Part shown: positions 26,555 to 32,880 of the stretch, one piece after another
How positions within the stretch are numbered: the first letter of the stretch is position 1
Layout of the letters: each line of letters starts with the position of its first letter
NCBI GenBank assembly: GCA_034437655.1
Contig: DAOTTU010000041.1
Span: 124,001-188,000, forward strand
Source: J027 sp034437655
GTDB lineage: Bacteria > Chloroflexota > Anaerolineae > Aggregatilineales > J027
DNA: 64,000 nucleotides
Direction of reading: 5' to 3'
The notes under the pieces: model-generated
Told to the model about the DNA's origin: nothing
What the model saw: only the letters and a program-made list of their open reading frames with translations
Databases searched by the model: none
Translations under genes and position numbers: made by a program

Positions 26555-26701
26555 TTAGAGACCTTCAATGATAGTGGAGAAGATGTTACCGACTGCCGGA
26601 CCAAGCACAGCCAGAATGATAATCACGACAACTGCAACCAGAACGAGGATGAGTGCGTATTCGACGAGGCCTTGGCCCTTTTCACGAGGAAGGTACATCA
26701 T
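26555..26701 (-). CDS. Flp/Fap-type pilin, class III prepilin
   Basis: This small gene encodes 48 residues. The leader MMYLPREKG is basic, followed by the processing motif G/QGLVEY with Glu at +5 and Tyr at +6, then a long hydrophobic helix (ALILVLVAVVVIIILAVLG) and a short tail. This is the Flp pilin pattern; cleavage after G9 by a prepilin peptidase would give a 39-residue pilin. CAGGAG stands about 10 nt before the ATG. It has its own promoter and a strong terminator, which fits high-level expression of a structural protein. The tad assembly genes are not in the window. Confidence 0.88.
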   Translation of the reverse strand: MMYLPREKGQGLVEYALILVLVAVVVIIILAVLGPAVGNIFSTIIEGL

Positions 26702-26753
26702 GGTATGATATCTCCTGATAATTTGGAAAAGTGCGAAAAATGATTATGTTTAA

Positions 26754-26782
26754 AGCATAAACGAAGTTGAGAGACTTTTCAA
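26754..26782 (-). promoter_or_regulatory. Sigma70-type promoter of the pilin gene
   Basis: On the minus strand TTGAAA (26777-26782), a 17-nt spacer and TATGCT (26754-26759), about 53 nt before the pilin start. Confidence 0.55.
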
Positions 26783-26961
26783 TGCTACAGCGTCCGTATT
26801 CACACGTTTTTCACAAAAATTAACAATCCCCCAATGTTTACACAATTCATTCTTCATGCAAAAAATTGCGACTTGTATTACAACTTGAAACTTTTTGACG
26901 CTCACCCTACGTTGAAATAACAGCCTGTGAGCATAATCATGAAAAAACTGTAATGCTGCGG
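26783..26961. other. AT-rich divergent intergenic region
   Basis: The gap between the pilin promoter and the mltG-like gene is AT-rich, with scattered AATTG/CAATT tracts. I see no gene, repeat or clear structure in it beyond the promoters listed separately. Confidence 0.5.
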
Positions 26962-26975
26962 TAGACTTCGTTATA
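26962..26975 (+). promoter_or_regulatory. -10 box placed for a leaderless transcript of the mltG-like gene
   Basis: TAGACT (26962-26967) ends 7 nt before the ATG at 26975 and no ribosome site precedes the start. The layout is the same as at 14189. Confidence 0.35.
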
Positions 26976-28321
26976 TGAATGATAAACGTCACCCTTCACA
27001 ACGATCATCGCTACCACAGTGGGTACGAGGCATTTTGTTGGCCACACGCTACCTGTCATTTATAGGAAGTGTCGTTTTGCTGGGGGTTCTTACGTTGATG
27101 GCAGTACGTATGGTGCTGAACACAGAACAGGATCAGGATAATACAACGGTTATCGTTAATCAACCTGTTCTGGACCTTTATACCAGTGTCGAACACCTTC
27201 CTACTGTGACATCTTCCCCTACACCGTTGGTCACAGCAACCGCAATACCATCGCCAACAGTTGTTCCTACTTTTACAGCAGCGGCAACAACGCGCACATC
27301 GTCGCCAACAACAAACCCACCAACAGTTCTTGCGCAAGCGCCAACAGCCACACCTGACGTCACCCGCACCCCAGGTTGCACCCCACCCGCCAACTGGGAA
27401 GCCTATACAGTGCAAGATGGCGATACCCTTTTTGCCTTCCAATTAGGAGCCGGGCGTGCGGGTACGCCAACCAATGTGGATGAAATCGTTGCTGCGAACT
27501 GCCTGGGCAATCGGTGGCTTTTTGTTGGGCAGGTACTCTATCTGCCAGCTGGCGCCGCCGAAAACGCGCCTGCTTCCGAACCAGTTGCCCCGGCATTACC
27601 GGCCGGCGTCTCGCGAGATGCAGACTGTCCCTGCACCCTGACAATTCGCCCCGGGTGGCGGCTGGAACAAATTGCAGATCAGATCAACCGTACCCCTGTT
27701 GCCTTTTCAGGTGCAGATTTCATGGCGGCTGCTGGGCCCGGGGCCGCCCTACCGCCGCGTGGTTTTCTGGCGAGTGTACCACCCGGCAACGGACTTGAGG
27801 GGTTTATGTTACCCGGCACCTATACGCTGGACAATAGCACCACCGCCGTTGCCTTTCGGGATATGGTGCTAAATGCGTTTGAGGCCAGCGCAGCCGGGGT
27901 CATGACTAGCGCTACTGCTCAGGGCATTTCACCATACGAGGCACTCATTCTGGCATCGATTGTGCAACGCGAGTCCCGCAACGCCTCCGAACAGCGATTG
28001 GTAGCGAGTGTCTTCTACAATCGGTTAGCGACGGGACGCGCTTTTGGCGCAACCGTGACGATTCAGTATGCGCTCGGCCGGCCGGGGAACTGGTGGCCAC
28101 GGTTGCAACGTGGCCAGACAAGTATTGACTCCCCCTACAACACCTACCGTTTTCAGGGCTTTACTCCTACCCCGATCAGCAACGCTGATATAACAGCGAT
28201 TCAGGCCGTCGCAGCACCAGCTCAAACCGACTATTTGTATTTCACGGGGAATTGCCGAGGGCCGGGTAATGCTTATGCCAGAACCTACGAAGAACATCTA
28301 GCGAATGTCAATTGCGAGTGA
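26975..28321 (+). CDS. MltG/YceG-like endolytic transglycosylase with LysM-like domain
   Basis: This 448-residue single-pass membrane protein (helix about 27-47) has a Thr/Pro-rich stalk (80-135), a LysM-like carbohydrate-binding stretch (YTVQDGDTLFAF to VGQVLYLPAG, 144-193) and a C-terminal YceG domain (220-448). MltG cuts nascent peptidoglycan strands near the membrane. Family motifs are SPYEALILASIVQRES (319-334), ASVFYNRL, SPYNTYRFQGFTPTPISN and DYLYFTGN. In most family members the central motif reads IVEKE; here the first acidic residue is Gln331 and only Glu333 is kept. The LysM insertion and stalk make it larger than E. coli MltG (340 residues). Confidence 0.88.
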   Translation: MNDKRHPSQRSSLPQWVRGILLATRYLSFIGSVVLLGVLTLMAVRMVLNTEQDQDNTTVIVNQPVLDLYTSVEHLPTVTSSPTPLVTATAIPSPTVVPTFTAAATTRTSSPTTNPPTVLAQAPTATPDVTRTPGCTPPANWEAYTVQDGDTLFAFQLGAGRAGTPTNVDEIVAANCLGNRWLFVGQVLYLPAGAAENAPASEPVAPALPAGVSRDADCPCTLTIRPGWRLEQIADQINRTPVAFSGADFMAAAGPGAALPPRGFLASVPPGNGLEGFMLPGTYTLDNSTTAVAFRDMVLNAFEASAAGVMTSATAQGISPYEALILASIVQRESRNASEQRLVASVFYNRLATGRAFGATVTIQYALGRPGNWWPRLQRGQTSIDSPYNTYRFQGFTPTPISNADITAIQAVAAPAQTDYLYFTGNCRGPGNAYARTYEEHLANVNCE

Positions 28322-28350
28322 TGGTTACTTGCTGAATACAGCTTTATGCG

Positions 28351-28388
28351 AAAAAGCACCCTGTAACGATCATCAGTCAGCAGGGTGC
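28351..28388 (-). terminator. Rho-independent terminator of the Lrp/AsnC gene
   Basis: GCACCCTG (28356-28363) pairs with CAGGGTGC (28381-28388); on the minus strand five T residues follow. An outer pair, TGCTGAAT (28330-28337) with ATTCAGCA (28403-28410), may extend the structure. Confidence 0.65.
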
Positions 28389-28461
28389 CGGGGTGGGCTT
28401 GAATTCAGCAGTTGCTACGTTGCTTTGAACGAGAACTGGCGCTTTTGGCAAATAACAGATA

Positions 28462-28962
28462 CTATGCGCCGTTACGATAACCGTTACGGCTTGCGGCGAC
28501 AAGTTCAGGTGCAACCGGGACGACTCCGTTGGTCTTAATTGGAGAAAGCACCATGCTGGTATGCACTTTGTCCACCCCGGGAATCATCGCAAGTTTGTTA
28601 ACGAGGAAGTCTTCAACTGCTTGAATATCCTGTACAGCGATTTTCAGCAGGTAGTCGGTGCCGCCCGTCAGGTGATAGGCTTCCAGAACTTCAGACAACT
28701 CAGCAATACGCTCGGCAAACTGTTCAAGCGGTTCACGCTGGTGATGTACGAGGGTGACACCAATGAAACTAATGACAGGATTACCAACCTTGTCTGGGTC
28801 AACAACGGCCTGGTAGCCTTTAATAATGCCCTGCTCTTCCAGCTTGCGCACCCGAGCGAGTACGGCTGGTGCAGACAGGTCAACGATTTCAGCAAGGCGT
28901 GTATGTGCAATACGCCCATCACTTTGTAATACTTCGAGAATTTGACGATCTTTTTGATCCAT
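28462..28962 (-). CDS. Lrp/AsnC-family transcriptional regulator
   Basis: This 166-residue protein has an N-terminal winged helix (MDQKDRQILEVLQSDGRIAHTRLAEIVDLSAPAV in outline, recognition helix around residue 30-45) and a C-terminal RAM ligand-binding domain (ISFIGVTL, AYHLTGGTDYLLKIAV). Members sense amino acids and wrap DNA as octamers, usually controlling themselves and amino acid genes. I place the start at the ATG at 28962 with AGGGG before it; the frame can be extended 15 codons upstream. The C-terminal tail (about 20 residues after SPIKTNG) is longer than typical. Spaced GATTGT/ACAATC boxes lie upstream. Confidence 0.93.
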   Translation of the reverse strand: MDQKDRQILEVLQSDGRIAHTRLAEIVDLSAPAVLARVRKLEEQGIIKGYQAVVDPDKVGNPVISFIGVTLVHHQREPLEQFAERIAELSEVLEAYHLTGGTDYLLKIAVQDIQAVEDFLVNKLAMIPGVDKVHTSMVLSPIKTNGVVPVAPELVAASRNGYRNGA

Positions 28963-29005
28963 GACAGCCCCTGACTGGATAAGATTTATGCTTGATGTTG
29001 ACTTC

Positions 29006-29011
29006 ATTATA
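29006..29011 (-). promoter_or_regulatory. -10 box of the Lrp/AsnC gene
   Basis: A perfect TATAAT on the minus strand, 44 nt upstream of the ATG at 28962. No strong -35 is seen at standard spacing, which would fit a regulated promoter. Confidence 0.5.
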
Positions 29012-29041
29012 GTCGAAGGCTATGTGAAATAGATCGCAAAT

Positions 29042-29079
29042 GATTGTCGGTTTGTAACAAAAACAATCAAAACGATTGT
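29042..29079. promoter_or_regulatory. Probable Lrp/AsnC operator boxes
   Basis: Three copies of one hexamer: GATTGT (29042-29047), ACAATC (29063-29068, inverted) and GATTGT (29074-29079). The centres are 21 and 11 bp apart, about two helical turns and one turn. They lie just upstream of the regulator's own -10 box. Confidence 0.45.
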
Positions 29080-29141
29080 GCATTTTTACAAATTTAAATC
29101 GTTCAGTGTTTTCAGATAATATTCATTAACTTGCTTAGCGT

Positions 29142-30026
29142 TTAGGTTTCAAAGAGAGCCCGATGCGGAAAAACCATCTCTCGCGGGACAATCCGTGCTT
29201 CACGCAGCACCGTTGCATTGGCGCGTTCAAAGTCATCATGCATATCACGGATCATTTCTAGCTGTGAAATTGCTGGTTCAAGCGAGAACACCACCGCTGA
29301 AACCGTCAGGCGTCCGGGAACCAGCACCACATAACGGTCATCGCGCAAGCGGCGCTTGGCGACGCGGGGTGTGTGCCCGGCATCGTCAGCAACGATATTC
29401 TGCAAACGGCGCAGCACGGGTAGCACCTGTCGTTGCGGCAGTTGGAGTGCCCCGGTGCGAATGATCGGCCGTTCCAGATGAATGTGGTAGATGCTGTATG
29501 ACTCAACCTGTGACTCAAAGTGTTTCCGCAAGAACCCGGTTAACCCGGGCTGGACAACATTTTGCCATGCACCACTCTGCGGATCACGATTAATCATCCG
29601 TTCCGTGATTTCACGCTGTTCCTGATACCGTTGATAGATGGCGTGGAATTGGGCACGGTTGATCTTACCTTCGGCGTATTCTTCAGCAACCATCGTCATT
29701 TTTTGCCGGAGCCGTTCCAGCGCCATTTTGGCTTGTTCTTCCGGAGAACGATTCATGTCAATTTCTTCGGTGGGGGTTGGCTTCTTCCCAAGCGGTACAT
29801 CTGGCCGCGATGGACGCGGAACCGAGGGCATGATTGGTTCGCGAGCTGCAGGCGGCGTTTGCGGCCGCACTGGCGACATGTTGTAACCCGGCACTGGCGA
29901 GAGCCGCTGCGCATCACCTTCGCCATTATCTACTGGCTGGTCAGAGGCTGGCGTGGACGAGTGCTGATCGTCTGAATTTGTCTCGTCTTCAGGGTGGTGC
30001 GCCGCGTGGTTCTGAAAATCATTCAC
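29142..30026 (-). CDS. Uncharacterised protein with disordered Pro-rich N-terminus
   Basis: This 294-residue soluble protein starts at a GTG (30026) with AAGGA about 10 nt upstream. Residues 1-95 are polar and Pro-rich, probably disordered. Residues 95-145 form a charged helix pair (EEQAKMALERLRQKM, EGKINRAQFHAIYQRYQEQ) of the kind seen as oligomerisation hairpins. The C-terminal 140 residues look like a compact alpha/beta domain (YVVLVPGRLTVSAVVFSLEP) with no family I recognise. There is no membrane segment or signal. It stands alone on this strand next to the Lrp gene. Confidence 0.72.
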   Translation of the reverse strand: MNDFQNHAAHHPEDETNSDDQHSSTPASDQPVDNGEGDAQRLSPVPGYNMSPVRPQTPPAAREPIMPSVPRPSRPDVPLGKKPTPTEEIDMNRSPEEQAKMALERLRQKMTMVAEEYAEGKINRAQFHAIYQRYQEQREITERMINRDPQSGAWQNVVQPGLTGFLRKHFESQVESYSIYHIHLERPIIRTGALQLPQRQVLPVLRRLQNIVADDAGHTPRVAKRRLRDDRYVVLVPGRLTVSAVVFSLEPAISQLEMIRDMHDDFERANATVLREARIVPREMVFPHRALFET

Positions 30027-30143
30027 AATGGTTGTGTCCTTACGGTACTGACATGCACAGTTTACCTATTTCATTTATATCAAAAAATTATAAACCACAA
30101 AAATAAAGTTTGAAGATGCTTACATTTTGCAAAGGCTGTGGTT

Positions 30144-30171
30144 TTGCAGAATACCCTGTCGGGGCTATACT
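30144..30171 (+). promoter_or_regulatory. Promoter of the foldase/stalk-protein group
   Basis: TTGCAG (30144-30149), a 16-nt spacer and TATACT (30166-30171), about 43 nt before the TTG start at 30214. Confidence 0.5.
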
Positions 30172-30213
30172 TAACAGCAATGCTCTCGACATAAAGAAAT
30201 AGGTACAATTCTA

Positions 30214-31140
30214 TTGAAGCCCTGGATTCTATTATTTCTCCTTACACTTGCCATCGTCGGTTGTGCTTCGTCAGAAGACGATGACAATAGCGCCACTGAT
30301 AGTGCCAACGCCACTACCGTAGCAGACACTGTGATTGAGCGCGATCAGACAACTAGCACCACGGCTGCACCTGAAGACATTGCTGCGCGTGTTAATGGCC
30401 GCCCAATCACAATACAAACCCTCGAAACAGCCGTGATGTCACGCGCGGTGGTAGCGCCCGCAGGCACGACCGAGGAACAACTGCGTAGTGAGGTACTTGA
30501 AGACTTAATTGACCAGCACTTGATCGAACAGTTTGCTGCGGTCAATGGCATTCAGGTTGACCCCACCGCCGTCCAAGATGAGATCGCCCTGTTACAGACG
30601 CAAGTTGAAGCGAATGGTGGTACACTTACCGCACTACTTGGCCTACCCACCGATACCGACCGCGAAGTCATTGAACAAGAAATCTACAATGTGCTACTAA
30701 ACGCTGCTGTGGAAGAATATATTTTTGCTAACGCCACTCTCGACACACAGCAGGTCAACGCACGGCACATTGTCGTAAATACCGAAGCTGAGGCTCGTGA
30801 TTTGCTTGGACGCCTGCAGGCAGGTGAAGACTTTGCAGCGCTGGCGGCCCAATACTCGCTGGACCGTTCTACGGCTGACGCTGGCGGTGATCTGGGCTTT
30901 GTGGCGCGTGGCGACTTGCTACAGCCCGCTGTCGAAGACGTGGTTTTTGCATTGCCACCCAACTCGCGGCACCCGGCCCCGGTTCAAAGTGAACTGGGCT
31001 GGCACATTATTGAAGTAAGCGACCGTGACGACACTACTGCCCTTACACAGACACAGGTGTTGCGGCAACGTCAACAAATTTTCCAGGATTGGCTGGCGGA
31101 TCAACGGATGAACGCCACCATTGAACGTTTCATCAGTTAG
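30214..31140 (+). CDS. PpiC/parvulin-type peptidyl-prolyl isomerase lipoprotein
   Basis: This 308-residue lipoprotein has a short signal and lipobox AIVGC (C17). After an acidic/Thr linker comes a SurA/PrsA-like N-terminal chaperone region (IAARVNGRPITIQTLETAV, LEDLIDQHLIEQFAAVNGI). The parvulin domain is at about 190-275 (NARHIVVNTEAEARDLLGRLQAGEDF, DLGFVARGDLLQPAVEDVVFAL, SELGWHIIEV). The role is folding of exported proteins, as for PrsA in Gram-positive bacteria. The start codon is TTG, with AGGT upstream; no ATG or GTG gives the signal peptide. The gene for a stalked surface protein follows after 17 nt, which could be a client. Confidence 0.92.
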   Translation: MKPWILLFLLTLAIVGCASSEDDDNSATDSANATTVADTVIERDQTTSTTAAPEDIAARVNGRPITIQTLETAVMSRAVVAPAGTTEEQLRSEVLEDLIDQHLIEQFAAVNGIQVDPTAVQDEIALLQTQVEANGGTLTALLGLPTDTDREVIEQEIYNVLLNAAVEEYIFANATLDTQQVNARHIVVNTEAEARDLLGRLQAGEDFAALAAQYSLDRSTADAGGDLGFVARGDLLQPAVEDVVFALPPNSRHPAPVQSELGWHIIEVSDRDDTTALTQTQVLRQRQQIFQDWLADQRMNATIERFIS

Positions 31141-31157
31141 GAGAACGGCAGAACAGG

Positions 31158-31928
31158 ATGAGGAACGAAACCTACGACCTGGTCAGTATCTTTTTCGTCG
31201 CGCTGAGTGCATTTGTGTGCATCATTTCGTTGATGATTATGGGCGGCATTGTGCAAGCTGGGCCCTTCCAGCCTGAAACGCCAACCGAAACCCCTACAGA
31301 GGTGGCTTTGGGGACCTTTACCCCAACCCCTACACAGCCAACAGCAACGCTACCCGCACCCACGCCGCTACCCAGTCCAACACCCAGCTTTACGCCCTTC
31401 CCAACCGAAACGCCCAGCGACACCCCGGTGCCAACTGTCACACTGACGCCATCGCGGACACTTTCACCGACGCCACCGGGCAACGCAATCGGGACCCCCT
31501 TACCCACCATTACACCGTCGCCCTCACCAACAGAAACAGCAACGGATGTTCCACCCGAATTTCCGCTGGTAGTTCAAGCCGGGACACCGCTTTTCCGCAA
31601 TGCATTCTTATATGAAGGGTGCGAATGGCAGGGAATCGCCGGGCAAGTCACGCTTGAAGATGGGGTGCCTGCCACAGGACTGGTGGTGCGCGTCACCGGC
31701 CCCGGTGATCCCGGTTCAGGGGAATCTGTAACGGGGTCTGCACCGAGTTATGCCACAGCCGGGTATGAGGTTCAGGTGGCGCAGGGGGCCTTGCCGCTGG
31801 ATTATCAGGTTCAGGTGTTTGACGAAACCGGCACCACACCGCTCTCGGCCGTCATCACGGTGACGTTTAGTGGTGACTGCGAAGCGAACCTCGCCCTGGT
31901 CAATTTCGTCCAGGTTGCGCCGTTCTAG
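31158..31928 (+). CDS. Membrane-anchored protein with Pro/Thr stalk, paralogue 1
   Basis: This 256-residue protein has one N-terminal membrane helix (LVSIFFVALSAFVCIISLMIMGGI), about 100 residues of Thr-Pro-rich stalk made of TPTxTPT-like units, and a C-terminal beta-domain of about 105 residues. That domain has two Cys in the pattern YEGCEWQGIAGQV and FSGDCEANLALVNFVQV, likely a disulfide. The next gene encodes the same architecture with a similar last domain (GCNWLSIAGTV, GQGCSTNVAVIEFVQVGD), so the two arose by tandem duplication. The function is unknown; an outward-facing binding or structural role is plausible. Confidence 0.78.
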   Translation: MRNETYDLVSIFFVALSAFVCIISLMIMGGIVQAGPFQPETPTETPTEVALGTFTPTPTQPTATLPAPTPLPSPTPSFTPFPTETPSDTPVPTVTLTPSRTLSPTPPGNAIGTPLPTITPSPSPTETATDVPPEFPLVVQAGTPLFRNAFLYEGCEWQGIAGQVTLEDGVPATGLVVRVTGPGDPGSGESVTGSAPSYATAGYEVQVAQGALPLDYQVQVFDETGTTPLSAVITVTFSGDCEANLALVNFVQVAPF

Positions 31929-31934
31929 CTGCTT

Positions 31935-32768
31935 ATGAGTAATCAGGCTCCCAAGAATCAGCAGCTTACCTCGAACGGTTCACCGCAACAGACCATCAAA
32001 AAGCAGCCCTTATCACGTCGTCGGCGTGGTAATGGGCTTTTTTTCGACTTGCTGACTGCGGTATTCATCACAGCGTCAGTGGTAATTTTGATTGGGACAC
32101 TTCTCGTTGTCAGTAATCCTGACATCGGCATTAACCCCTTCCCGTCAACGCCGCTGCCAACCCTGTTCCAAACCCAAACCCCGACGATTACCCTGACACC
32201 TTCCGCGACACCAACATCGACTGCAACCACCATCCCACCCACACCCACACCAAGCAACACCCCGACCCCGCTCCCATCCATTACGCCTTCGCCAACGATT
32301 TCACCGACCCCGGTTATCCCCGGTCTGGAACAAACCGTCGGACCGACCGCCACCAGCGAACGTGATAACCCTGCTGTGGACGCCGGCCCGAACTTATTCG
32401 ACCCTGATGCACCGTTCCCGTTTACGGTGCTGACCGTTCGCTACGAGCAAAACACACGCCCCAGCGGGTGCAATTGGCTGAGTATCGCCGGGACAGTCAC
32501 GGGGGTTGGGGGTGAAGCAGTGACCGACCTGGCCGTTGAAGTGACTGGCGACGACTTTGAATTTATTACCTTTACCGGGAGTGAACCACTGTTTGGGGAT
32601 TCCGGGTTTGAGGTGCAGGTTGGGTCACGTGCCTTTGTGGATACCTATGATGTGCGCCTGTTGGGGCCAGACGGGGTATCACTGTCAGACGTGGTGAGTG
32701 TAGACACCGGGCAGGGCTGTAGCACAAACGTCGCCGTGATTGAATTTGTCCAGGTCGGAGACTATTAA
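31935..32768 (+). CDS. Membrane-anchored protein with Pro/Thr stalk, paralogue 2
   Basis: This 277-residue tandem paralogue of the preceding gene starts 6 nt after its stop. A basic cytoplasmic N-terminus (KKQPLSRRRRGN) is followed by one membrane helix (FFDLLTAVFITASVVILIGTLLVV), a Thr/Pro stalk (about 70-145) and the same C-terminal beta-domain with paired Cys. The basic N-terminus is absent from paralogue 1. The two products may form a surface pair. The function is unknown. Confidence 0.78.
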   Translation: MSNQAPKNQQLTSNGSPQQTIKKQPLSRRRRGNGLFFDLLTAVFITASVVILIGTLLVVSNPDIGINPFPSTPLPTLFQTQTPTITLTPSATPTSTATTIPPTPTPSNTPTPLPSITPSPTISPTPVIPGLEQTVGPTATSERDNPAVDAGPNLFDPDAPFPFTVLTVRYEQNTRPSGCNWLSIAGTVTGVGGEAVTDLAVEVTGDDFEFITFTGSEPLFGDSGFEVQVGSRAFVDTYDVRLLGPDGVSLSDVVSVDTGQGCSTNVAVIEFVQVGDY

Positions 32769-32880
32769 AGCTCTAACGTTGAGGCTTTCGGATTTCTAAC
32801 ACAGCCGTGCTAAAGTTATTTTACCACTAAGGTCAGAAAGCGTTGGCAGCAGTGTCTGCCGGGGAGAAAACTACGCACTT

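Noticed and set aside
31280..31560. Thr/Pro codon repeats as a DNA repeat or CRISPR-like array
   Set aside because: The repetition is at protein level (TPT units) with varied codons and no fixed spacers; similar stalks occur in several other genes here.
32769..32880. CIRCE or other heat-shock operator before clpC
   Set aside because: CTAACACAGCCGTGCTAA looks vaguely similar, but does not form the TTAGCACTC-N9-GAGTGCTAA repeat. Only a small GGCAG/CTGCC hairpin is present.
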